A stretch of 25,000 bases of DNA from Owenia fusiformis (lineage: Eukaryota > Annelida > Polychaeta > Sabellida > Oweniidae), in contig CAIIXF020000206.1 in the NCBI GenBank assembly GCA_903813345.2, forward strand, positions 1 to 25,000. Reading direction: 5' to 3'. The position numbers and the translations under genes were made by a program. The first letter of the stretch is position 1; the number at the start of each line of letters is the position of its first letter. The notes under the pieces are model-generated. The model was given only the letters and a program-made list of their open reading frames with translations. It was not told where the DNA came from and ran no database searches. Positions 1-8,140 of the stretch are shown piece after piece.

Positions 1-110
1 TGCCTTTTCTACATTATCCTCATTATCAGACAGGCTGAATGGATTCAGATTCACATCTTTTTTGGCCTCTGGTTCCTGTTCAACTCGTTGGACTGCTTTG
101 TTGGCGATGT
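1..110 (-). CDS. Candidate internal exon, acidic/lysine-rich, runs off left edge
   Basis: Read on the minus strand, the sequence after a possible splice acceptor (TTATCTAAG, AG at 111-112) is open for 36 codons to the window edge. The peptide is hydrophilic, containing VEQEPEAKKDVNLNPF and SLSDNEDNVEK. The low-complexity charged composition resembles the small acidic exons at 16.7 and 19.3 kb, which also carry a VEQ/acidic pattern, but I cannot show homology. No family is recognised. The coding call rests on an acceptor plus an open frame only, so it could be chance. Confidence 0.3.
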
Positions 111-112
111 CT

Positions 113-855
113 TAGATAATTCAAAACAAAAACAAATGTTAATGGTTGAATTTCACTTTAGTTGCTGTACATACTGATCAATTTGTGTTGTGTTTGACTT
201 GCACATAATTTGATGAAGTTACCACACATCACCCACAGATTATGATCCTGACAAAAGATTTACAAGAAATAATTTCCTTTTGTAGTCTGCTAATGCTAAT
301 TTTACCAAAAAATAAAAGATAAAAGAGGTTCATGTATGGGAAGCATTAACGTATTGATACCTTTAGGACAATTATATATTTACCTTGGATACTTATATCC
401 TATATATTGACGTCCTTAAATGTTGCTGTTAAGTTGAAGTCTTGTATAATCATGAGTTTTGCTATTTGAACTCTTTCCATTGTATCCGAGAATTGTCGGT
501 TATTTCTCATGTGGATGTCACTTGTGTGACCCAAATGTTTGGTCACCCATGATAGTTGTGTATCTGACATGCTCATTACCTAGAAATAATTTTGATCATA
601 TGAAACTTCCCACTGCCTAACAATTTACCCATTGGTTAGGTTAAGGAATTTAACTTTTTCCTACCTTCTTGAATTTGACTTAGTTTTGTAACGATGAATT
701 TGTTCAGCGGAGGATTCAACTGCAACCAAATTTGCCTATAGGGATTGACAGTAAGCAAGAGCATTGAATCGATTCATCCTGACTTTGTCAAAACATTTAT
801 AGCAGCTTCCGTTATTCTCCTCTCACCCATCTGAACATGTCATTGGTTGATTGAA
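113..855. other. AT-rich stretch, nothing recognised
   Basis: Intron-like AT-rich DNA between two candidate minus-strand exons. I find no convincing open frame, RNA gene or transposon end. Confidence 0.5.
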
Positions 856-921
856 GGAAGCACCAGAGTCACCTCTGGGTCGGGTAGGGCCCATAGCTCC
901 TGTTGGCCCTGTGGCTCCAGG
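856..921 (-). CDS. Collagen-like (Gly-X-Y) exon fragment
   Basis: The minus strand reads as a Gly-X-Y series of 22 codons: P then GAT, GPT, GAM, GPT, RPR, GDS, GAS. The series is preceded by a pyrimidine-rich tract ending in AG (CTCCTTTGAG), a plausible acceptor. Six of seven triplets begin with Gly; the fifth has Arg instead. Pro, Ala and Thr in X/Y positions are typical of collagen triple helices. Collagen genes have many short exons, so a lone fragment is expected. The Gly-to-Arg change, the lack of a clear donor and the absence of partner exons nearby suggest a decayed or duplicated exon rather than an active one. Confidence 0.4.
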
Positions 922-1139
922 CTCAAAGGAGCAAGTAGGTTATCGCAAACAATTTCAAACAATTCTTACTTGAATTATGAATATTTTCTCATCATGAGTG
1001 TTCATTTTCCCAATGAAGTTTTATTTATTGTTTTATTTTATTACTTACACTAATGTTCATATTCCATACATTGCATCTCAAGGACATTCTCACAAGTTTT
1101 TTGTTGATTATCTTTTCAATAGTGTGTTTGTTCTCATCA

Positions 1140-1567
1140 GATGACTAAATTGTAATATCATCAGCATGTTCCCCAGGAGAGATTCGTTACCACCACATCC
1201 TGTGCCTTCTCGAATTCGAAGTACTGAGGGGTTCTTACATAAAAGATAAATAAATCAACAAATAGAATGCTTTTATATCAAGTTGTTAATTGTTCTTGTA
1301 GATTCAAAATATATTATTAAGTGCCTCCTGGCAAAGAAATAAATCCACAAGTAGAACATTTTTATTCCAAGTTGTAAATTGTTCTTGTAGATTCAAAATA
1401 TATAATAAAGTGCCTCCATATTTTATTTAGATTGTAGTAAAAAGTTGTTTTTAGATTTTAAGTATTCACTCTGTAACTGTAAAACAAGATTAGCACTTAA
1501 CCAAATTGCAACATCATCAGCATGTTCCCCCTGAGAGATTCATTGTTTATATTCTATTAACATTGTG
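1140..1567 (+). repeat. Degenerate satellite unit plus 89 bp tandem repeat
   Basis: 1140-1225 and 1495-1567 carry diverged pieces of the satellite seen further right (atcatcagcatgttcccc, then gagagattca). Between them, from 1264, an 89 bp unit beginning agaatgcttttat is repeated at 1353 (agaacatttttat). Each copy contains ttgttcttgtagattcaaaa. The second copy is cut short at about 1420. Confidence 0.7.
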
Positions 1568-1954
1568 ACTGGAAAACAGAAACGTCAAGTCACTGCCTGC
1601 TCAGGGTCATATGACGCTACCCATGAAATTCAAGAATGCCAAGATATAGACTGATTCAGTAATGTTATAAAACTGCAAGGTACTGCAATGCACCCAAAAA
1701 ACACTCTAAGTGTATTATCACACATCTCTAATAAGGCTACTATACTAGGTAACTGAACTCAAATGTGAAACTGCTTGAGTATAATTGTTAACTGTGATCA
1801 GATAACACCCCCAAGTGACTGTAGGTGGTTAATGACAAGTAAATCCATAGTTAAAGAAGGGGGGGGGGGGCAAAACAAAACCATAATAAATAAATATTAA
1901 CTAAACTTAACTAAGACTCCCTGGCACAGTTGACAGAGGTGCCGCTCTGAATAC
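1568..1954 (-). mobile_element. DIRS-like element inter-ORF region, copy 1
   Basis: This segment matches 4708-5046 closely at the start (gactggaaaacagaaacgtc) and again around gttaactgtgatcagataac, with an indel near 1700-1790. In the better-preserved copy it lies between the hydrolase ORF stop and the gag-like start. Here the match stops abruptly at 1568, where satellite sequence takes over. It contains a run of 12 G at 1859-1870, which is shorter and interrupted in the other copy. Confidence 0.7.
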
Positions 1955-2153
1955 TTACTGTTTTACCTTGTGGCTACAAGCCAGGGCCTCCCATGAGGCT
2001 CTGAGGAGGGCCTCCCCGTCTGTATTAAGGTGTACCGGGTCTCCTAACAGATCATGAAATTGTAAATTCTCATCGAACACCCCTTGATGAAAGTGGAATT
2101 TGAGGCTGGGGAAATTTAGTTGGTGGATATAGGATATGAGGCAGAAATTTGTG
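1955..2153 (-). pseudogene. SGNH-hydrolase ORF of DIRS-like element, C-terminal fragment, copy 1
   Basis: The minus strand is open from 2153 to a TAA at 1955-1957. It encodes the end of the same protein as 5047-5406, with shared features FCLxSYIHQL, HQGVxDE and GDPVHLNTDGEALLRASWE. The D-P-V-H motif followed by D-G fits block V of SGNH/GDSL hydrolases, where Asp and His complete the catalytic triad. Upstream the match ends at 2153, where an 89 bp tandem repeat begins. Blocks I to III are missing, so this copy is a relic, although its remaining frame is unbroken. Confidence 0.65.
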
Positions 2154-2154
2154 T

Positions 2155-2345
2155 AGAATGCTTTTATTCCAAGTCGTTAATTGTTCTTGTAGATTCAAAA
2201 TATATTATTAAGTGCCTCCTGGCAAAGAAATAAATCCACAAGTAGAACATTTTTATTCCAAGTTGTTAATTGTTCTTGTAGATTCAAAATATATAATAAA
2301 GTGCTTCCTGGCAAATAAATCAATCCACAAGTAGAACATTAAGAA
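2155..2345 (+). repeat. 89 bp tandem repeat, second array (about 2.1 copies)
   Basis: Units begin at 2155 (agaatgctttta), 2244 (agaacattttta) and 2333 (agaacatt), a period of 89 bp. It is the same unit as at 1264-1420. The two arrays flank hydrolase copy 1 on both sides, though with about 150 bp of other sequence on the left. Confidence 0.8.
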
Positions 2346-2540
2346 ATCATGTCAGCAGAAAATGTTGAAATAATACTATAGATTATCCTAAAGTTCTAGG
2401 TTCTCTCTGCACGGTTTTCATGGTTTTCGGGAGTTTGCTATTCAAAAACGTCAGTACACAATAAAGATAAAGAATATAAAATTTTCAATGCTTCATTGTT
2501 TAAATCATGAAGTATAGGATTTACTTGCTTTTGCCTCCAT
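2346..2540. other. Spacer leading into satellite head
   Basis: Unremarkable AT-rich DNA until about 2475. There a conserved head sequence (tttaaatcatgaagtat, then tttacttgc) appears that is also found at about 9030-9090 and 10560-10620. This marks it as the shared left part of the satellite-bearing repeat. Confidence 0.5.
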
Positions 2541-3000
2541 ATTTTAGATTGTAGTAAAAATTTGTTTTTAGATTTTAAGTATTCACTCTGTAACTGTAAA
2601 ACAAGATTAGCACTTAACCAAATTGCAACATCATCAGCTTGTTCCCCCTGAGAGATTCATTGTTTATATTCTATTAACATTGTGCTTCGTTTTTCCTTCT
2701 CAATTTTGTATGGTGTGGGTGTTCCTACCACTGCATCAAATTAAAATAATGGAAGTATGTCCCCCATATGGATTGTGTTGGTGTAGTTGTTCTTACCACT
2801 GTACAAAATTGCAATAATAGAAGCATATTTCCCAAGCGAGATTCAATATTAATAGTTCTACATTCTGCTTCATTCTTCCTTCTCACATGTGATTGGTGTA
2901 TTAGTTATTATCTGTACCAAATTGCAATAATAAAAGCATATTCCCCATTGTTTTTACAATAGTTGTTATTACCACTGCACCAAATTGCAATAATATAAGC
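2541..3000 (+). repeat. Satellite-like repeat block
   Basis: It carries repeated cores of the form accactgcaccaaattgc, gcatattccccattg and tttttacaatagttg. Units are diverged from those in the 6 and 9 kb blocks but in the same orientation. Small open frames here are by-products of low stop density. Confidence 0.75.
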
Positions 3001-3002
3001 CT

Positions 3003-3240
3003 TTTGGTTTGTAAATCATGCCTTCATCTTCTGTTAGGTTGATATGCTGTCCATTGAGGTTCACACCACTTGCAAGCAGTAATGCTTTTGCCTCGTTAGA
3101 TTTACAGTAGATAAACCATTCCTTTAAGCGAGGAATGTATTGGGCACCTAGTATACTTCCCAAATCATGATATAAATTGCCATCTTGTGTTGCATCGAGC
3201 ATTTTGAATTTTACCTTATAGTCAATAATAGGAAGCTGCT
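3003..3240 (-). pseudogene. Unidentified retroelement ORF fragment (ORF1/gag-like?)
   Basis: The minus strand is open over about 75 codons from before 3202 to about 3003. The peptide includes YHDLGSILGAQYIPRLKEWF, then KSNEAKALLLASGVNLNGQH and INLTEDEG. The alternation of an aromatic strand, a short helix and a second strand recalls the RRM-like nucleic-acid-binding domains in ORF1/gag proteins of some retroelements. This is a resemblance of pattern, not a family assignment. It is sandwiched between satellite on the left and the broken reverse transcriptase of the DIRS-like element on the right, so it probably comes from a different inserted element. Confidence 0.35.
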
Positions 3241-3251
3241 GCTGAGATGTA

Positions 3252-3740
3252 GGCCTATTTCACGTCAGTCTTTGCTAAGAAACAACCGGGGCCGAAGGTT
3301 TTGATAATGTCTATAGCCTTGTCAACAGAGGCATACTGAGCTGAAGCGGCTTCTTCTGGAATCCCATCATTGACTGAACCGCCTTTAGGGAAGGAAAGAT
3401 GGTGTATAACTCTGTACTCCCCTGGGGATTTTTTGGGGACCAAGCCGAAGGGGGAAATGACATATAAGGGGTAAGGTTGGTGTATGAAGGACCCAGCTAA
3501 TCTGCCTAGTTCCAGTTCTTTCCATAACTTCTTTGTCAAGTCTTGTGGTGCTTCACTGACTGACTTCAAGTTTTGGTATATAGTGTTATACTGCAGGTGC
3601 GAATATGAATGGGGGAAGGAAAAACCAAAGGAAAAATCACCCTGCTGACCCTTGGATCTCTTTCCACATGATGACCTGGGATTGTTCCTGGAGCATTGAA
3701 GGCAGTTGTGCTTGTAATCGCAATCAAAGTCTAGTGGACA
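3252..3740 (-). pseudogene. DIRS/Ngaro-type zinc finger and reverse transcriptase, N-terminal part
   Basis: One minus-strand frame runs from about 3740 to a stop at about 3253. It opens with a Cys/His cluster (CPLDFDCDYKHNCLQC), which resembles the finger of the second DIRS-like relic at 20.5 kb in keeping the H-N-C-x2-C ending. It then enters the RT domain. Visible RT signatures are FGLVPKKSPGEYRVIHHLSF (fingers), GGSVNDGI, and LAKTDVK, the beginning of motif A with its Asp. These are characteristic of tyrosine-recombinase retroelements (DIRS/Ngaro). The frame stops immediately after motif A, and the palm motifs B and C, RNase H and tyrosine recombinase are absent. The element is therefore truncated and inactive. 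Confidence 0.8.
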
Positions 3741-4710
3741 ATCTTTTCCTTTGTGATAGCTGTAGCAAAATCCTTCTGGGATATGTCCAATAGGGGTTTG
3801 ATTGTCGCGGAATCGAAAAGAATGCTTGCCAGGGCGGTTGGGGGGAGGTAATAGAGGCGGGATTCAGGGATGGCGTAGGTGGGTTCTTGGTGATTGGAAG
3901 CCCAAATGGTGGAGACAGAGCTGGTCAAGTCTTTGGCCCGCAACCAGATCTCAAAGTTCAACATGCCCCAGGGGAATCTGGACTTGGAGCGTTCATCGCA
4001 AAACTTTTCGTCGTAAAATCTCCGACATTGTCCCTTTTGGTATAGCTCAATGACCGTAACCATATGCTTCAGAAGGTTCTAGGGCGTGTTCCAGGAAACA
4101 CAGTGTGTACACTGAATGGAATATATTAAAGCCTTTGCACCAATCAGGGAATGTTAGAACATGTCCTTTCTTCCCTGTGTTGCTGAGGTTGACGTGTTTG
4201 GACTCATGTGAACCATTGTCCCTAATGTCTGTCAAGACCAAATCATTATGCTTCTGTTGATGTATTCCTCAGACCAAATCTTTTCTTTTATCTTCTGAGG
4301 GATGAGGGCATGGAGTGGGCCAGATTGCATAGAGACAGCCAGCTGATAATCAATGGGTGGGTGTAAGTGGGGGAGCAATACTTGAGGGGTTGGGTTCAAA
4401 TTAGGGGCAACTGTGTAAATGGTCTGTCCTTCCGAAAGAGGGGGTGTCGGCAGCTGAATGTGGGCATGGCTTCCCAAACCTGCATTAGGCATTTGCAAAG
4501 GCTGAGTAGATACCAAAGGTTGATGTAGCTGAGATGATAGAGGCTGAGGCCCTGAGAAAGTAGGATTGGCATGCGGGAAACGTACGCCAGGTTAAGTCTC
4601 AATGAAGGCATACCTGTCAACGTGGTAGATGCTACACTTCTGGAGGCTGCCACATCAGCCAACATGTTTAGAGGAGCTGCCTGGGTGTTACTTGGAACTG
4701 TTGTTGCCAT
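3731..4710 (-). pseudogene. Gag-like ORF of the DIRS/Ngaro-type element, frameshifted
   Basis: The start ATG at 4710 lies 336 bp after the hydrolase stop. The reading continues through several frames on the minus strand, with apparent shifts near 4580, 4250, 4060 and 3735. Recognisable pieces are a Pro-rich N-terminal region, LHALIPQKIKEKIWSEEYI, then FPDWCKGFNIFHSVY and a C-terminal piece with SRFPWGMLNFEIWLRA. The order 'helical KxKIWxxEYI, W..aFniF..VY, W....fe.Wl' is one I associate with gag-like ORFs of Ngaro-type elements. It is directly upstream of the zinc finger and RT, as expected. The frameshifts show it is dead. Confidence 0.65.
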
Positions 4711-5046
4711 CGTGACTGGAAAACAGAAACGTCAAGTCACCACCTTCTCAGGGTCATATAACGCTACCCATGAAATTCAAGAATGCCAAGATATAGACTG
4801 ATTCAGTAATGTAATAAAACTGCAAGGTACTGAAATGCACCCAAAAAAACTGTATGTGTATCAAATGCTTGTGTATTATTGTTAACTGTGATCAGATAAC
4901 ACCCTCAAGTGACGGTAGGTGGTTAATGACAAGTAAATCCATAGTTAAAGAAGGGGGAGGGGCAAAACAAAACCATAATAAATAAATATTAACTAAACTT
5001 AACTAAGACTCCCTGGCACAGTTGACAGAGGTGTCGCTCTGAATAC
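4711..5046 (-). mobile_element. DIRS-like element inter-ORF region, copy 2
   Basis: Non-coding 336 bp between the hydrolase stop (5047) and the gag-like start (4710), largely shared with 1568-1954. A plus-strand open frame at 4571-4801 overlaps it but reads backwards through gag and is ignored. Confidence 0.65.
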
Positions 5047-5625
5047 TTACTGTTTTATTTCATGGCTACAAGCCAAATCCTCCCATGAGGCTCTGAGGAG
5101 GGCCTCCCCGTCATCGTTAAAATGGACTGGATCTCCCAAAACGTCATGATACTGTAAAAACTCATCAAGCACCCCTTGATGGTAGTGCAAATTCAGACTG
5201 GGGGAATCTAGTTGGTGGATATAGGACATGAGGCAGAAATTTGTGGAAAGGACTCTCGAATTGAAATGGATGGACTGTTCCAAGGTGTTCAGATCTTTGT
5301 GGGTCTTAGACCAGCCCCTTGGAAACAGTGATCCAATGACCACTGTGTTGACTGATGGATTATAGGCTATAATGTCTGCTGCCAAACTAATGATGCTTTC
5401 TGTCAATTGACGGGGAAAGATGGGGATAGGGAAGGGGATGAGAGATCAAGGGAAGGGGTGGGGATATCATTTTCCCCAATATGAAGGATGACAAGTCTTG
5501 CGTCCAATTGTTGTTTACTTGATCTGTTCACCACTTTATGCCTGAGTTGTGAGACTGTTGCCCCGGGCCAACCATGCATTTCAAATTCAAAGTATGGAAG
5601 GGCTGGAGGGGCACTGTACATATGT
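5047..5625 (-). pseudogene. SGNH-hydrolase ORF of DIRS-like element, copy 2 (C-terminal two thirds)
   Basis: The minus strand encodes MYSAPPALPYFEFEMHGWPG, then LVILHIGENDIPTP (block III, G-x-N-D), a Pro/Ser spacer, and after a one-base frameshift at about 5410 TESIISLAADIIAYNPSVNT, VVIGSLFPRGW and GDPVHFNDDGEALLRASW (block V, D-x-x-H). The frameshift is visible because the related copy at 7.45 kb has an extra G in the same place. The match to that copy ends at about 5625, so block I with the nucleophile Ser is missing here. SGNH-hydrolase ORFs have been reported in some Ngaro-type elements; what they do for the element is unknown. Confidence 0.7.
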
Positions 5626-5781
5626 TTGAAGAGGGCGCCAGTGAGTTGTCGGAAATAGTAGGAAAGTCGTAAAATATGAATGGCTGATGAGGAAGGAAGA
5701 ACAAAGTAAGAAAACGACTCCTTAAATTAAATTATCTGACAATAATTTATATTTTGTCCAATACTCTATTTATGTGTGTCC
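5626..5781. other. Junction sequence between hydrolase copy 2 and satellite
   Basis: Sequence without clear relatives in the window. Hydrolase homology stops at about 5625 and the duplicated satellite block begins at 5782. Confidence 0.5.
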
Positions 5782-6906
5782 ATATTTTAGATAGTTTAGA
5801 TTGTTAGATTTTAAATATTCACTTTGTAAAAAAGGTTAGCACTTAATCAAATTGCAGTATCATCAGCATCTTCCACCTGAAAGATTCATTATCTATAATT
5901 TAATAACATTGTGCTTCGTTCTTCCTTTATGAATGGTGTGGGTGTTTTTATCACTGCACCAAATTACAATAATGAAACATGTTCCCAATGAGAGATTCAT
6001 AATCAGTATTTTATTAATATCATGCTTTATTTTGCTTTCTCGATTGTGAATGGTGTGGTTGTTCTTATCACTGCACCAATTTGCAAAAATGCAAGCATGT
6101 TCCCTAATAGAAGCATATTCTCTATGTTTTTACAAGAGTTGTTCTTACCACTGCACCAAATTGCAATCATGGAAGCATGTTCCCCATTTTTTTACAATAG
6201 TTGTTCTTATCACTGTACCAAATTGCAAAAATAGAAGCATATTCCCTGTTGTTTTTACAATAGTTGTTCTTACTACTGCACCAAATTGCAATAATATAAG
6301 CATGTTTCCCAAGAGAGATTCAATATTAATATTTTTACATTATATTATGCTTCATTCTTCCTTCTCAAATTTGAATGGTGTAGTTGTTCTTATGACTGCA
6401 CCAAATTGCAATAATAGAAGCATGTTCCCCATTTTTTTTACAATAGTTGTTCTAATCACTGTACCAAATTGCAAAAATAGAAGCATATTCCCTGTTGTTT
6501 TTACAATAGTTCTTACTATTGCACCAAATTGCAATAATATAAGCATGTTTCCCAAGAGAGATTCAATATTAATATTTTTACATTATGCTTCATTCTTCCT
6601 TCTCAAATTTGAATGGTGTAGTTGTCCTATCACTGCACCAAATTGCAATAATAGAAGCATGTTCCCCATTGTTTTTACAATAGTTGTTCTTCCCACTGCA
6701 CAAAATCGCAATTATAGAAGTATGTTTCTTAAGAGAGATTCAATATTAATAGTTTTACATTCTGCTTCATTCTTTCTACTCAAATGTGATTGATGTGGAT
6801 GTTATTACCACTGTACAAAATTGCAACAATAGACGCATATTCCCCATTGTTTTTACAATAGATGTTCTTACCACTGCACAAAATTGCAATAATAGAAGCA
6901 TGTTCT
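5782..6906 (+). repeat. Satellite-like repeat block (60-63 and 120 bp units)
   Basis: The block is built of a short unit (core attgcaataatagaagc, ttccccattg, tttttacaatagttgttctt) and a longer unit that inserts gagagattcaatattaat, attcttccttctcaaa and tgaatggtgtag. The segment 5782-6600 has a near-identical partner starting at 9102. A long open frame crosses the block (6050-6793) and the opposite strand is also open in places. I regard this as a consequence of unit lengths mostly divisible by three and few stops. Confidence 0.85.
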
Positions 6907-7207
6907 TTAACCTCTTGAATCCCAGGCTCTAAAATTGGCATGAAACCAGAGAATTTTTCATTTTTTGCCACCTTTTGACATTTTATTACATACCTATACA
7001 ACTTTAGATGCTCAGCTTAGTAAAATTGGACGGCAGAGATCATTTCTATACGTTTTGAAACAATTTTTGTGTAAATTGGATGAAAATTGTTCAAATGAGA
7101 ACAATTTTTGTGAAAAATTTTGTGACGGATTTTCTCGTCCCTCTGGGCACCAGTCTTATTTCATTTGTGACGGATATATCCGTCACTCTGGGTATTCAAG
7201 AGGTTAA
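6907..7207. mobile_element. piggyBac-type MITE, TTAA target duplication
   Basis: TTAA lies at 6907-6910 and again at 7204-7207. Between them a 293 bp element begins CCTCTTGAATCCCAG and ends with the inverted complement of CCTCTTGAATACCCAG, so the terminal inverted repeats match over about 15 bp with one indel. It sits inside a satellite unit, and the uninterrupted unit at about 6722-6740 (gtttcttaagagagattc) shows the empty site. TTAA target choice and termini starting CC with TTGA are typical of the piggyBac superfamily. It encodes no transposase and would be mobilised in trans. The subterminal region has a 20 bp perfect palindrome. Confidence 0.88.
7167..7186. repeat. Perfect 20 bp palindrome inside the MITE
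   Basis: gtgacggatatatccgtcac is its own reverse complement. A degenerate copy (tgacggattttctcgtccct) lies 46 bp to the left, both followed by ctctggg, so the subterminal motif is tandemly duplicated. It may form a hairpin or be a transposase-binding repeat. Confidence 0.85.
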
Positions 7208-7405
7208 GAGAGATTCATTATTAATAGTTTTACATCATACTTTATTCTTCCTTCTCAAATGTGAATGGTGTGGTTGTTATTATCACTGTACCAAATTGCA
7301 ATAATATAAGCATATTCCCCATAGTTCTTACAATAGTTGTTCTTATCACTGTACCAAATTGCAAAAATAGAAGCAAATTCCCCATTGTTTTTACAATGGG
7401 TACAA
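7208..7405 (+). repeat. Satellite-like repeat block, continuation after the MITE
   Basis: The interrupted unit resumes with gagagattcattattaat and runs on through two more cores. It ends near 7405, where hydrolase copy 3 starts. Confidence 0.8.
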
Positions 7406-8101
7406 TGGATTATAGGATATAATGTCTGCCGCCAAAGTAATGATGCTTTCTGTCAGTTGACCGGGGAAAGATGGGGATAGGGAAGGGGATGAGGGATCAA
7501 GGGAAGGGGTGGGGATATCATTATCCCCAATTTGAAGGATGATGAGGCTTGCGTCCAATTGTGTTCACCACTTTATGCCTGAGTCATGAGACTGTTGCCC
7601 CGGGCCAACCATGCAGTTCAAATTCAAAGCCTGGAAGGGCTGGTGGGGCACTGTACATACGTTTGACAAAAGAGTGACCCAGGATTGCTGGATCGGCTGT
7701 ATGAGGGGTAGGGATGGGAAAGGGGATGGTCAGATCCATAAGGGGAATGGTTAATGGGTGGGAGGGGTTTGACTGTAGATCTGAGGGATGGTTAATGGTT
7801 GGTATATAGGGGGTGGGTTGGGCCTTCATAAGTGATAAGTGATAACGGGGCGTCATAAAATACCTCCTGATTGGGATCAGAGTCTCCCATATCCATGTCC
7901 ATCATGGGGTTCACCAGGGATGCTGGAGATAGTAAGGCGTGGGATGTGGCAGAATGGATTGTTTCCATGAGTGGCTGAACGGAGGAGGAAGGCATGGGTG
8001 CATCGAAAAAGATCTCCTATGGAATGGGGGATGAAGCAGGAGGGGTATCCATGCTGTGATAGATAGGTCAAACCGCAAAGCCAATCAAGCGTCCTAAACA
8101 A
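7406..8101 (-). pseudogene. SGNH-hydrolase ORF of DIRS-like element, copy 3 (N-terminal part)
   Basis: This copy supplies the N-terminal half absent from the other two. It has a Pro/Thr-rich leader (about 7690-7990), block I as DPAILGHSFVKRM (nucleophile Ser in G-H-S, where the family usually has G-D-S), then GFEFELHGWPGATV and a block III reading G-D-N-D-I. It is broken by a TGA replacing a Gln codon just after GATVS (about 7583), by a 10 bp deletion near 7563 relative to copy 2, and by truncation at 7406 soon after ESIITLAADII. Upstream frames to 8101 (MPSSSVQPLMETIHSATSHA and others) shift repeatedly. The overlap with copy 2 is about 220 bp. Confidence 0.7.
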
Positions 8102-8140
8102 ACAAAATTATGGGTGAGTACATATAAGCCAAAGCTGTAA

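Noticed and set aside
847-1053. Plus-strand frame overlapping the collagen-like exon
   Set aside because: It is the antisense shadow of the Gly-X-Y reading; its SGSGR-like composition is an artefact of the GC-rich repeats.
1859-1870. Run of 12 G (and 11 C at 13962-13972)
   Set aside because: Simple homopolymers. The related copy at about 4945 shows the G run is an expansion of a G-rich stretch, with no sign of function.
3802-4053. Plus-strand frame of 83 codons (Trp/Arg-rich)
   Set aside because: Antisense to the gag-like ORF of the DIRS-type element.
4571-4801. Plus-strand frame of 76 codons
   Set aside because: Antisense to the start of gag and the inter-ORF region; the matching copy at 1568 does not preserve it.
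6050-6793. Plus-strand open frame of 247 codons in the satellite
   Set aside because: It reads tandem repeats. The same DNA core is translated in different frames before and after odd-length units, and the minus strand is open too. No start context or splice signals.
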